Of a stretch of DNA of 64,000 nucleotides, positions 26,019-35,580 are shown in pieces (the stretch's first letter is position 1; each line of letters opens with the position of its first letter). The notes below the pieces were generated by a model. It was not told the DNA's origin and searched no databases. It saw only the letters and a list, made by a program, of their open reading frames with translations. The position numbers and the translations under genes are program-made. Source of the DNA: Pollutimonas thiosulfatoxidans (GTDB lineage: Bacteria; Pseudomonadota; Gammaproteobacteria; Burkholderiales; Burkholderiaceae_B); NCBI RefSeq assembly GCF_004022565.1, contig NZ_CP022987.1:310001-374000 (forward strand), written 5' to 3'.

Positions 26019-26770
26019 GGATTTCGCTCCGCTGACTTCAGCAAGACATCAACCGCACCGGCTCCGCCGTCGTGCTCGCCGGACTCGATGTAGGCGACCA
26101 CAAACGAAAATTGAGTAAGCCAGCGACGCAAGGTTTGTTTCAGCACCGGCTGGCCGTCTCGCGAACCATACCCTTTGCCGTGCACAATTCTCACACACTT
26201 TATGTGATGCGTGAGGCAGGATTGCAAGAAGCCGTCCAGGCGATCCCGTGCTTCGTCCAGGGTATTGCCATGAAGATCCAAGGTGGCGCCCACCGGCCAC
26301 TTGCCGCGCTTCAGGCCCTTGATGAGGTCCGGTCCGTGGCCGCTGCGCAGAAAGCGCGTGTCATCCGTATCCAGGGAACCCGGACTGAAGAGATCGGAAA
26401 CCGTCGGCAGGGGATCGGCCTGCTGTCCCAATGCCCGCGCCCGCCGCTGACGCAAAAGTTCCGCCGTGGCGGAAGATACGGGAGGAAGCACCAAGCGCCC
26501 GGGATCCTTGATCCGTGTAACGGTGCGCATGCTGCGCCGGAAGAGCTGCACGTCTTCCGGGCTTAAGGTGGCCTCCCAATTGGGGGCCGCAACGGGTAGC
26601 GTTTGCTTGCTGCTGCTGTCGCGGCCAGTCGAAGCGGCCCGCCTTGCGTCAGTCGCCGCTTGGTCCGCCTCGGCTTGCCGGGCGGCCTGATCTGCCAGCT
26701 TGCGCAGGTGCTTGAGGTCCGCCAGGCTTTTTGCCGGTTCGCCGCCGCGCCTGCGTTTACTCGCCGGCAT
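26015..26770 (-). CDS. Smr/MutS2-type domain protein (SmrA/YdaL-like endonuclease)
   Basis: A 251-residue protein with a Lys/Arg/Ala-rich, probably helical N-terminal half (KSLADLKHLRKLADQAARQAEADQA) and a C-terminal Smr domain carrying TLDLHGNTLDEARDRL, VRIVHGKGYGS and a GGAGAVDVLL end. In the family the DLHG and HGKG motifs form a nicking-endonuclease site. The frame extends to 26875, but the ATG at 26770 is preferred. The start overlaps the trxB stop by 14 bases, and the SMR gene follows with a four-base overlap, suggesting a trxB-smr-emrE transcript. Confidence 0.88.
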   Translation of the reverse strand: MPASKRRRGGEPAKSLADLKHLRKLADQAARQAEADQAATDARRAASTGRDSSSKQTLPVAAPNWEATLSPEDVQLFRRSMRTVTRIKDPGRLVLPPVSSATAELLRQRRARALGQQADPLPTVSDLFSPGSLDTDDTRFLRSGHGPDLIKGLKRGKWPVGATLDLHGNTLDEARDRLDGFLQSCLTHHIKCVRIVHGKGYGSRDGQPVLKQTLRRWLTQFSFVVAYIESGEHDGGAGAVDVLLKSAERNP

Positions 26771-27716
26771 TCTCCAGCCAGCGTTGTGCATCCAGGGCTG
26801 CCATGCAACCTGTGCCGGCGCTGGTGATGGCCTGGCGGTAGATGTGGTCCTGGACGTCGCCGGCTGCGAACACACCGGGTATGGAAGTCATGGTGGCCAT
26901 GCCGTCCAAGCCGCTGCGGGTGATGATGTAGCCGTCCTTCATGGCAAGCTGGCCCTGGAAGATGTCTGTGTTCGGTTTGTGCCCGATGGCGATGAACGCT
27001 CCTGTCACGGCCAGATCTTCGGTTTCGTCCGTTTTCGTGCTGCGCAGGCGCACGCCTGTTACGCCCGATTGGTCGCCCAGCACCTCGTCCAGCGTGTAAA
27101 AGAGCTTGAGCTTCATGTTGCCGTTGGCCACCTTGTCCATCAATCTGTCGGTCAGGATGGGCTCGGAGCGGAACTTGTCGCGCCTATGCACCAGCGTAAC
27201 GCTGCGGCAGATATTCGACAGATACAAAGCTTCCTCGACGGCGGTGTTACCGCCGCCGACGACAATAACATCCTGATTCTTATAAAAGAAGCCATCGCAG
27301 GTTGCACACCCGGATACGCCGCGGCCCATGAATTCCTGTTCGGACGGCAGACCCAGATACATGGCGGACGCGCCGGTCGCGATAATCAGGGCATCGCAGG
27401 TGTACTGAGCGCCGGTGTCTCCGGTAAGCGTAAAAGGCTTCCTGGACAGGTCCACGGTAACGATCTGGTCAAAGATCATTTCGGTGTTGAAGCGCTCGGC
27501 GTGCGCCTGAAAGCGCTGCATCAGGTCGGGGCCTTGCACACCCTCGGCGTCAGCCGGCCAGTTGTCCACATCGGTGGTCGTCATCAGTTGGCCACCCTGT
27601 TCCAGGCCGGTGATCAGTACGGGATTGAGATTGGCGCGCGCCGCGTAAACCGCTGCCGAGTAACCGGCCGGTCCAGACCCTAATATGAGTACTTTGGCGT
27701 GTTTTGGGGTGGTCAT
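26757..27716 (-). CDS. trxB: Thioredoxin reductase
   Basis: NADPH-dependent flavoenzyme of 319 residues that reduces thioredoxin. It has an FAD-binding LILGSGPAGYSAAVYAARA N-terminus, the redox-active pair Cys137/Cys140 in GCATCDGFF, an NADPH-binding IVVGGGNTAVEEALYLS, and the C-terminal GVFAAGDVQDHIYRQAITSAGTGCMAAL. It is divergent from ftsK and shares an AT-rich promoter region with it. It is the first gene of a probable three-gene transcript. Confidence 0.97.
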   Translation of the reverse strand: MTTPKHAKVLILGSGPAGYSAAVYAARANLNPVLITGLEQGGQLMTTTDVDNWPADAEGVQGPDLMQRFQAHAERFNTEMIFDQIVTVDLSRKPFTLTGDTGAQYTCDALIIATGASAMYLGLPSEQEFMGRGVSGCATCDGFFYKNQDVIVVGGGNTAVEEALYLSNICRSVTLVHRRDKFRSEPILTDRLMDKVANGNMKLKLFYTLDEVLGDQSGVTGVRLRSTKTDETEDLAVTGAFIAIGHKPNTDIFQGQLAMKDGYIITRSGLDGMATMTSIPGVFAAGDVQDHIYRQAITSAGTGCMAALDAQRWLENAGE

Positions 27717-27746
27717 GACAGAAAATCCGAAAAAATTGCACAGCCA

Positions 27747-27754
27747 ATTATAAT
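27747..27754. promoter_or_regulatory. Overlapping divergent -10 element, trxB/ftsK
   Basis: ATTATAAT contains a TATAAT -10 hexamer on both strands. For trxB it predicts a leader of about 24 bases. For ftsK it lies six bases before the ATG, so that transcript would be nearly leaderless. No good -35 element is visible for either direction. Confidence 0.45.
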
Positions 27755-27760
27755 GAGTCC

Positions 27761-30115
27761 ATGGCTAGATTACCTGCGACGTCCCCACGCTCCTCGCGCA
27801 ATGTGCGCAACGGGCCTTCTCCCCTGCAGTCCCGACTGTCCGGTTTGCTCCGCGAAGCCCGTTGGATCGTCTTCGCGGCGCTGGCCGCCTGGCTGGCCCT
27901 GGTGCTGGCAACCTGGAGCTCTCAGGACCCCGCCTGGTCGCATTCGGTGCATGCCACCACCACGATGAATCGGGGCGGCACCCTGGGCGCTTACATTTCC
28001 GACTTCCTGCTTTTCCTGTTCGGGTACTCGGCCTGGTTGTGGGTGGTATTGCTCGCCCAGCGGGTCGGTTTGGGGTTTTATCGGCTGACCAACACCTTGC
28101 TGACTGACAAGCAAGAGCCGCTGCCGCGCGTGCACTGGGAGGTTGCGATCGGCTTCTTCCTGCTGTTTGTCGGCGCCATGGGTACCGAGGCCCTGCAAAT
28201 GAACAGCCTCGGCACACACCTGCCCGCCGGGTCAGGCGGTCAACTGGGGCAGCTGTTGGCCCAGGGCATGGCCTCTTTACTGGGTTTTACCGGTGCAACC
28301 TTGTTGTTGCTGGTCTTTGTGGCGGTGGGCGCCAGCCTGTTCTTCGGGTTTTCCTGGTTGACGGTGTCCGAGCGCGTGGGGCTGACCATCGAAAAGACCT
28401 TCCGCCGCCTGCTCGAACTCAAGGCGGCCCGCGAAGATCGCAAGGTTGGCCAAACCAAGAAGGCCGAGCGCGATGAGATCGTAGTAGCCAAGCAAGAAGA
28501 GCTCGTTCACGAGCAACCGGTCCGTATCGAGCCGGCCATCACGTCGGTGCCAAAATCCGTCCGGGTCGAGAAGGAAAAGCAGAAGGCCTTGTTCACGGCG
28601 CCGCAAGACCGCGCCGGCTTTGGCGATCTGCCGGCAGTCGGCTTGCTGGACATGCCGTCCGAAACCGCCGAAACCGTCACGCCCGAAACCATTGAATACA
28701 CCTCGCGTCTCATCGAGAAAAAGCTGTCGGACTTCGGTGTGAAGGCCACTGTCGTAGCCGCGCAGGCAGGCCCGGTGATCACCCGCTACGAAATCGAGCC
28801 GGCCACCGGCGTCAAGGGCAGCCAGATCGTGAATCTGGCCAAAGACCTTGCCCGAGCCCTAAGCCTGGTCAGCATACGGGTGGTGGAAACCATACCGGGC
28901 AAGAACCTCATGGGCCTCGAGCTGCCCAACCCCAAGCGCCAGATGGTCAAGCTGTCCGAGATCATCGGCTCGCAAACCTATCACGCCAGCAGTTCCATGC
29001 TGACCATGGCGCTGGGCAAAGACATCGCGGGCAACCCAGTAGTTGCAGACTTGGCCAAAATGCCCCACTTGCTGGTTGCCGGCACCACCGGTTCGGGCAA
29101 GTCAGTCGGCATCAACGCCATGATTCTGTCCTTGTTATACAAGGCCGATGCCACGCAGGTCAGGCTCATACTGATCGACCCCAAGATGCTCGAAATGAGC
29201 ATGTACGAGGGCATACCGCATTTGTTGGCCCCGGTAGTCACCGACATGCGCCATGCCGCCAATGCCCTTAACTGGTGTGTCGGCGAGATGGAAAAGCGCT
29301 ACCGGCTGATGAGCAAGATGGGGGTGCGCAACCTTGCCGGCTATAACGCAAAGATCCGCGACGCCATCAAGCGCGAAGAACCCATACCCAATCCGTTTTC
29401 GTTGACGCCCGATGCGCCCGAGCCGCTGTCGACCTTACCGGCAATTGTCGTGGTGATCGACGAGCTGGCCGATTTGATGATGGTGGTGGGCAAGAAGATC
29501 GAAGAACTTATCGCCCGGCTGGCCCAAAAAGCCCGTGCCGCCGGCATACACCTTATTTTGGCTACCCAGCGCCCCAGTGTCGATGTCATCACAGGCTTGA
29601 TCAAGGCCAATATTCCCACCCGCATTGCCTTCCAGGTGTCTTCCAAGATCGATTCGCGCACCATATTGGATCAAATGGGCGCGGAGACCTTGCTGGGGCA
29701 GGGCGACATGCTGTATTTGCCTCCGGGTAGCGGGCTGCCGGCACGGGTGCACGGAGCCTTTGTCCACGACGATGAAGTGCACCGGGTCGTCGAATCGCTG
29801 AAAGAACAGGGCGAGCCCAACTACGTCGAAGGATTGCTCGAGGGGGCGCTAGAGGGCGAAACCGGCGACGGAGTCGGCAGCGTAACGGGTTTTGCCGACG
29901 CCGAGTCCGATCCCCTGTACGATCAGGCAGTGGAAATCGTGCTGAAAAACCGGCGCGCTTCCATATCGTCGGTGCAGCGTTACTTGCGCATCGGCTACAA
30001 CCGGGCAGCGCGCTTGCTGGAGCAAATGGAGCAAGCAGGGCTGGTCTCGGCCATGCAATCCAATGGCAACCGGGAAATCCTGGTGCCCGCAGGGAACACA
30101 TCGAATGAAGATTAA
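27761..30115 (+). CDS. ftsK: DNA translocase FtsK
   Basis: Division-septum DNA pump that clears the chromosome terminus and activates XerCD at dif. At 784 residues it has N-terminal membrane helices (WIVFAALAAWLALVLATW, FLLFLFGYSAWLWVVLLA, and two more before residue 215), a short linker, and the RecA-like motor with Walker A GTTGSGKS near 441-448 and Walker B IVVVIDELADLMMV near 560. The C-terminal gamma winged helix (VQRYLRIGYNRAARLLEQMEQAGLV) reads KOPS sites. lolA overlaps its last 11 bases. No Shine-Dalgarno sequence precedes the ATG. Confidence 0.96.
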   Translation: MARLPATSPRSSRNVRNGPSPLQSRLSGLLREARWIVFAALAAWLALVLATWSSQDPAWSHSVHATTTMNRGGTLGAYISDFLLFLFGYSAWLWVVLLAQRVGLGFYRLTNTLLTDKQEPLPRVHWEVAIGFFLLFVGAMGTEALQMNSLGTHLPAGSGGQLGQLLAQGMASLLGFTGATLLLLVFVAVGASLFFGFSWLTVSERVGLTIEKTFRRLLELKAAREDRKVGQTKKAERDEIVVAKQEELVHEQPVRIEPAITSVPKSVRVEKEKQKALFTAPQDRAGFGDLPAVGLLDMPSETAETVTPETIEYTSRLIEKKLSDFGVKATVVAAQAGPVITRYEIEPATGVKGSQIVNLAKDLARALSLVSIRVVETIPGKNLMGLELPNPKRQMVKLSEIIGSQTYHASSSMLTMALGKDIAGNPVVADLAKMPHLLVAGTTGSGKSVGINAMILSLLYKADATQVRLILIDPKMLEMSMYEGIPHLLAPVVTDMRHAANALNWCVGEMEKRYRLMSKMGVRNLAGYNAKIRDAIKREEPIPNPFSLTPDAPEPLSTLPAIVVVIDELADLMMVVGKKIEELIARLAQKARAAGIHLILATQRPSVDVITGLIKANIPTRIAFQVSSKIDSRTILDQMGAETLLGQGDMLYLPPGSGLPARVHGAFVHDDEVHRVVESLKEQGEPNYVEGLLEGALEGETGDGVGSVTGFADAESDPLYDQAVEIVLKNRRASISSVQRYLRIGYNRAARLLEQMEQAGLVSAMQSNGNREILVPAGNTSNED

Positions 30116-30800
30116 CGTTAGCGCTGCTGCGGCAGCCTTGCTGGCAGCGACGCTGGCTTGGCCCGCTGCCGGTCAGCCGGCCGTTACGGTGCCGGCCGAT
30201 GGCGCCACTACTGGCTCGGCTGCGGATCAGGCCAATGCGGCCGACGCGCCGGCGCAGTTGCGTCAGTTCATCGCCACGGTGCCTTCCGCAACAGGGCGCT
30301 TCACTCAGCAGCGCGCGGACAATCGCGGCCAGGGCAAGCCTGTTCAATCGGGCGAATTTTCCTTCCGTCGTCCCGGGCAGTTCAAGTGGGCGGTGCAAGA
30401 GCCTTATGAACAATTGATCGTTTCCGATGGCAAGGCCGTCTACCAGTACGATCCCGACCTTGCCCAGGTTACGCAGCGTGCGGTGGATCAATCTATCGGC
30501 GCTTCCCCTGCGGCTATTTTGTTCGGTTCAGGTTCGCTCGACGAGGCATTTTCGATATCGACGTTGCCCGATGCCGATGGTCTACGCTGGCTGCGCGCCG
30601 AACCACTGACGGCGGATGCGGGCTTTACCCACGTCGACATTGGCCTGCGCAGCAACATGCCTGTCCGATTGCTGATTCTTGATGCTTTCGGGCAAACGAC
30701 CCGCATCGAGCTCACCGATATCCAGGTCAATCCTGGCCTGCCCGCTGATGCCTTCGCCTTCACCGCGCCGCCTGGGGTTGATGTCGTCAAGATGCAATAG
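30105..30800 (+). CDS. lolA: Outer-membrane lipoprotein carrier protein LolA
   Basis: Periplasmic shuttle that takes lipoproteins from LolCDE to LolB. The 231-residue precursor has a signal peptide (AAAALLAATLAWPAAG) and the LolA fold segments QLRQFIATVPSATGRFTQQR, SGEFSFRRPGQFKWAVQEPYEQLIVSDGKAVYQYDPDLAQV and the conserved aromatic and hydrophobic cavity strands. An insertion of about 30 Ala/Asp-rich residues lies between signal and domain. The start at 30105 overlaps the ftsK stop by 11 bases with an AGGGAA ribosome site. ftsK-lolA-rarA-serS is a conserved proteobacterial order. Confidence 0.95.
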   Translation: MKINVSAAAAALLAATLAWPAAGQPAVTVPADGATTGSAADQANAADAPAQLRQFIATVPSATGRFTQQRADNRGQGKPVQSGEFSFRRPGQFKWAVQEPYEQLIVSDGKAVYQYDPDLAQVTQRAVDQSIGASPAAILFGSGSLDEAFSISTLPDADGLRWLRAEPLTADAGFTHVDIGLRSNMPVRLLILDAFGQTTRIELTDIQVNPGLPADAFAFTAPPGVDVVKMQ

Positions 30801-30808
30801 TCGCCTGC

Positions 30809-32158
30809 ATGGCAAGCAATAACGATTTGTTCTCTTCGCCGTCCGGTCACTTGCGCCACGCGCCGTTGGCCGAGCGCATGCGACCCCGCAGCCTGGACGA
30901 TGTCGTGGGTCAGACCGACCTATTGGCACCGGGCAAGCCGCTGCGGGTGGCCTTCCAGTCGGGCCGGCCGCATTCGATGATCTTCTGGGGCCCTCCGGGT
31001 GTCGGCAAGACGACACTGGCCAGGCTGATGGCGGACGGTTTCGACGCCCAGTTCCTGGCGATTTCCGCCGTACTGGGTGGCGTCAAGGACATACGCGAGG
31101 CGGTGGTCTCTGCCCAGGTGGCACAGAGCCAGGGCAGGCGTACGATACTGTTCGTCGACGAGGTGCATCGCTTCAACAAGGCGCAGCAGGATGCTTTCCT
31201 GCCCTATGTGGAAAGCGGGCTGTTCACCTTTATCGGTGCTACCACTGAAAATCCCTCTTTCGAGGTGAATTCGGCCCTGCTGTCCCGGGCTCGCGTCTAT
31301 GTTTTGCAGTCGCTAAGCGTGGACGAGTTGCAGTCACTCATTGACCGTGCCTTGCTGATCCTGAACCGGCCGGAAGCCGACGCAGCCCCACCGGAACCAC
31401 TGGAGTTCGACGCCGTGGCGCGCGAACAGCTGGCGCGCTGGGCGGATGGCGATGCCCGCCGCCTGATCAACGCCATGGAGGTCGTGGCCGAATCGGCCCG
31501 CGATGCGGGTCACTCAGTGGTTGACAGCGCCTGGCTCGAGACCTCGCTTTCCGAGAATTTGCGGCGTTTCGATAAAGGCGGCGACGCGTTCTACGATCAG
31601 ATCAGCGCCTTGCACAAGGCCGTACGCGGGTCGGACCCCGATGCCTCTTTATACTGGTTCGCCCGGATGCTGGACGGTGGCGCCGATCCCCGCTATTTGG
31701 CGCGGCGTATCGTGCGGATGGCGATCGAAGACATCGGTTTGGCGGATCCGCGGGCGACCGATCTGGCGCTGCAAGGCGCCGATATCTACGAAAGGTTGGG
31801 GTCGCCCGAAGGCGAGCTCGCGCTGGCGCAGGCAGTGGTCTACATGGCCTGCGCGGCCAAATCCAACGCCGTTTACAACGCTTACAAGCAGGCCAGGCGC
31901 TATGCGGAGGAGCATGGCAGCGCGCCAGTACCGCTGCACTTGCGCAATGCGCCCACCAAGCTCATGAAAGAGCTGGGCCACGGCAAGGCCTACCGCTATG
32001 CACACGACGAGCCCCACGGTTATGCCGCTGGCGAGAACTATTTTCCCGATGGCCTGCGTGCAAAATTCTACAAACCGACCGACCGTGGGCTTGAAGGTAA
32101 AATCTCCGAGAAGCTGGCATTCCTGCGGTCGCTGGATAAACAAAGCCGCTCAGATTGA
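30809..32158 (+). CDS. rarA: Replication-associated recombination protein A (RarA/MgsA)
   Basis: AAA+ ATPase of the clamp-loader clade, 449 residues, acting at stalled replication forks. It has an N-terminal PLAERMRPRSLDDVVGQ, Walker A GPPGVGKTT near residue 55, Walker B LFVDEVHRFNKAQQDAFLP, sensor FIGATTENPSFEVNSALLSRARVYVL and the C-terminal tetramerisation domain (AVRGSDPDASLYWFARMLDGGADPRYLARR). It starts eight bases after lolA and is followed after 42 bases by serS. Confidence 0.96.
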   Translation: MASNNDLFSSPSGHLRHAPLAERMRPRSLDDVVGQTDLLAPGKPLRVAFQSGRPHSMIFWGPPGVGKTTLARLMADGFDAQFLAISAVLGGVKDIREAVVSAQVAQSQGRRTILFVDEVHRFNKAQQDAFLPYVESGLFTFIGATTENPSFEVNSALLSRARVYVLQSLSVDELQSLIDRALLILNRPEADAAPPEPLEFDAVAREQLARWADGDARRLINAMEVVAESARDAGHSVVDSAWLETSLSENLRRFDKGGDAFYDQISALHKAVRGSDPDASLYWFARMLDGGADPRYLARRIVRMAIEDIGLADPRATDLALQGADIYERLGSPEGELALAQAVVYMACAAKSNAVYNAYKQARRYAEEHGSAPVPLHLRNAPTKLMKELGHGKAYRYAHDEPHGYAAGENYFPDGLRAKFYKPTDRGLEGKISEKLAFLRSLDKQSRSD

Positions 32159-32200
32159 ACCTCCGCCGCAGCGGCGCCCTTAATTCTTTATTGGTTGATT

Positions 32201-33541
<1,341 letters not shown>

Positions 33542-33563
33542 GCGCCCGTCGCCTCCAGGTTGG

Positions 33564-33908
33564 CTAGTTCCGCCAGCCCCTACCCCGGTGGTCGCGATGG
33601 TGATGCTTGTAATGGTGCCGGGGCTCGTACTGACGGAAATGCTTCTGCTGATGATAATGCTGCGAGCCGCGGTATTCGTCGCGGAAGTAGGGCGGCCGGT
33701 AACTATAAATGGGCGGTCGATACGCGCGTTCCGGCAGTATCAGCACACGCGGCCGCTCTTGATAGCGGGCCGGCGGATGGTAGTAATTGCGTTCGTAGTG
33801 ACTGGCGCCCGGTGTACCGATAAAGAAGTCCACACCCCCCCGGGCAAGCGAGGCGCTAGCCGCAAACAGAACCGCCAGCGCCCCGGCGGCAATCAGTAGT
33901 CGTTTCAT
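33564..33908 (-). CDS. Exported His/Tyr/Arg-rich small protein
   Basis: A 114-residue precursor with a clear signal peptide (LLIAAGALAVLFAASASLA, cleavage near LARG). The mature part is very rich in Tyr, His, Arg and Pro, ending in a cluster (HHYKHHHRDHRGRGWRN). No domain is recognised. The histidine-rich tail could bind metals such as nickel, copper or zinc, which is inference. A Gly-rich ribosome site (AGGGGG) precedes the ATG. It is convergent with serS, 22 bases away. Confidence 0.75.
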   Translation of the reverse strand: MKRLLIAAGALAVLFAASASLARGGVDFFIGTPGASHYERNYYHPPARYQERPRVLILPERAYRPPIYSYRPPYFRDEYRGSQHYHQQKHFRQYEPRHHYKHHHRDHRGRGWRN

Positions 33909-33993
33909 GCGAGCCCCCTTGGCAACCTAAACCGTTCAACCTATTGTCCCGCTTGGGGGTTTCAGAACGGTTAGCGGTCGCGCCTAAAGGGCT

Positions 33994-34025
33994 TCAAAAA
34001 GCAACAGCCCCGCAAGGGCGGGGCT
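33994..34025 (-). terminator. Terminator of the EF-hand membrane protein gene
   Basis: Inverted repeat agccccgc-aagg-gcggggct (34006-34025). On the minus strand it is followed by GTTGCTTTTTG, a fair T-run. Confidence 0.75.
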
Positions 34026-34055
34026 GACGCATTACATTCCTTCACCTGTGTGATG

Positions 34056-34547
34056 CTATTTGGCGTGCCGGATCAGGTTGTGAACCCAATGGTGAGCCGG
34101 GCGCTGTTTGCGCGGCTTGCGGCCGCTAATGGCATAGCTGCTCCGGCTGACCGGCAAATGCGCGCGGGTTTGCATAGCAGCACCAACCGGTCGGGATGGC
34201 AAGGCGGGCGAAAGCTTTACCGGCTTTGCGACATCGTCCGGATTCAGTTCGGGTGATTCGGCTTCTGGCGCTTCAGGCGAACCAAGCGTCAAGACGGTGA
34301 AGATCGCCAACATCCAAAAAAGCAGGGAAAGGCCGATGGCCCACAGGCTATTCAGACTGGCATAACCCGTGGCGGACGATGCCTGGATGCCGAGAAAATC
34401 GGCGACATACGGGATATTGCCCAGACCTTCAACCATGAGGTTGCCGGGCAGGCGGTACACGAATGTGACTGCCTCCCAAAGTTCCCACAAGCTGTAGGAC
34501 CCGTCGCGGTTGATGTCCACGACCATTTTCAGAGACTCGATATTCAT
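34056..34547 (-). CDS. Hypothetical inner-membrane protein with an EF-hand-like loop
   Basis: A 163-residue protein with three visible parts. Residues 11-22 (DINRDGSYSLWE) fit every ligand position of a canonical EF-hand calcium loop (DxNxDGxxxxxE). A single strong membrane segment follows at about 70-88 (LWAIGLSLLFWMLAIFTVL). The basic, Pro-rich tail ends RKPRKQRPAHHWVHNLIRHAK. An AAAGGAG ribosome site five bases before the ATG supports translation. No named family is recognised. A role in calcium-responsive membrane function is only a guess. Confidence 0.7.
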   Translation of the reverse strand: MNIESLKMVVDINRDGSYSLWELWEAVTFVYRLPGNLMVEGLGNIPYVADFLGIQASSATGYASLNSLWAIGLSLLFWMLAIFTVLTLGSPEAPEAESPELNPDDVAKPVKLSPALPSRPVGAAMQTRAHLPVSRSSYAISGRKPRKQRPAHHWVHNLIRHAK

Positions 34548-34692
34548 GGCGGCTCCTTTAACAAGGCGGCCCGTGTAGCGTCCTGGCAGGTTCGGGCCGA
34601 AACCGAGGGCATGAATGCCCCGACCAACACCAGATGCTTGATATCACTATAGGCCGCTGAACGGATTGCCGCAAGAAGCAGGGTTGATAAAG

Positions 34693-35367
34693 CTAGCCAA
34701 GAAAGGGCGATGCGCGCCCGTCGGACTCACTCTGCAAGATTATTTGAGCCGTCAATTTCACGTGTTCCGCCAGCAGGGCAACGGCACGCTCGGTGTCGCG
34801 CGCAATGGCAGCTTCGGCGATGTGGTGGTGCTCGGCATCCAGGTGAGGGCGGTCAAGGTGGATGGACAGCACACGATAGCGTTCTGAATGGATAAACAGC
34901 AGCTCACGGATACGCATCAGCCACGGGCTGTCGCATGCCTCGACCAGCGTGGCATGGAAGCGCACGTGCGTATTGATCCATGCCGGATTGAATTCGTTCT
35001 GTAGGTGTACGGGGGTGCGGCTGAGCTCGTGCAGGCTGGCCAGTACACGCCCTTCCCAGGCTAAGCTGCCGTTCTGGATGGACCGTAGGAGACACTGCCC
35101 CTCAATGGCGACTCTCCGTTCGGTGAGGTCGAGCAGGTCGGCCAGCGACACCGATGCCACACGGAAGCCTCGTTGCGGTTCATTGACCACGAACCCGTCT
35201 GAAGTCAGGCGGGCCAAGGCTTCGCGCACCGCACTGAGACTGACGCCCCTGGCTTTGGCCATGGAGGCGATATTCAGCTTCGTCGCGGGTTTCAGACGGT
35301 AAGTCAGTATGTCGTCCCGCACCGAGAAATACACACTTTCCGTCAAACTTTTACCGGTATTCGTCAA
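34693..35367 (-). CDS. GntR/FadR-type transcriptional regulator (FCD domain)
   Basis: About 224 residues. The N-terminal winged helix-turn-helix (SVYFSVRDDILTYRLKPATKLNIASMAKARGVSLSAVREALARLTSDGFVV) is followed by an FCD effector domain with potential metal-binding histidines (HVRFHATLVEAC, EHHHIAEAAIARD). The frame is open to a TTG at 35448. The TTG at 35367 is chosen because GGAG lies seven bases before it and the length fits the family. It is divergent from the dehydrogenase-BKACE-ABC operon, which it probably controls through the palindrome at 35477-35493. Confidence 0.85.
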   Translation of the reverse strand: MTNTGKSLTESVYFSVRDDILTYRLKPATKLNIASMAKARGVSLSAVREALARLTSDGFVVNEPQRGFRVASVSLADLLDLTERRVAIEGQCLLRSIQNGSLAWEGRVLASLHELSRTPVHLQNEFNPAWINTHVRFHATLVEACDSPWLMRIRELLFIHSERYRVLSIHLDRPHLDAEHHHIAEAAIARDTERAVALLAEHVKLTAQIILQSESDGRASPFLG

Positions 35368-35476
35368 TTGCCCACTCCACTGCGCTCTCCCTGTCCGCGC
35401 CTCGACGGCAAGGCTACCACGGCCCGCATCCAATACGAGGCTTGACAAAGGGCTGTAAAAAATCGATTATTAGCCT

Positions 35477-35493
35477 GTGATCGATTTTATCAC
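35477..35493. promoter_or_regulatory. Candidate GntR operator
   Basis: GTGAT-cgatttt-ATCAC, a 17-base inverted repeat in the 213-base gap between the gntR gene and the divergent catabolic operon. Position and symmetry suit autoregulation and operon control by the adjacent GntR protein. Confidence 0.45.
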
Positions 35494-35580
35494 TCAGCGT
35501 GCCGAAAATCTAAAAACAATATCGCGCGAGAGTTTTTCAAGCTTCAGTGGGCCGCCGAACAGGCGGAAGAGGAGAATGGA

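Noticed and set aside
26019..26200. Guanidine-type riboswitch for the SMR gene
   Set aside because: The SMR start overlaps the end of the upstream gene by four bases, so there is no leader to hold a riboswitch, and the protein looks EmrE-like.
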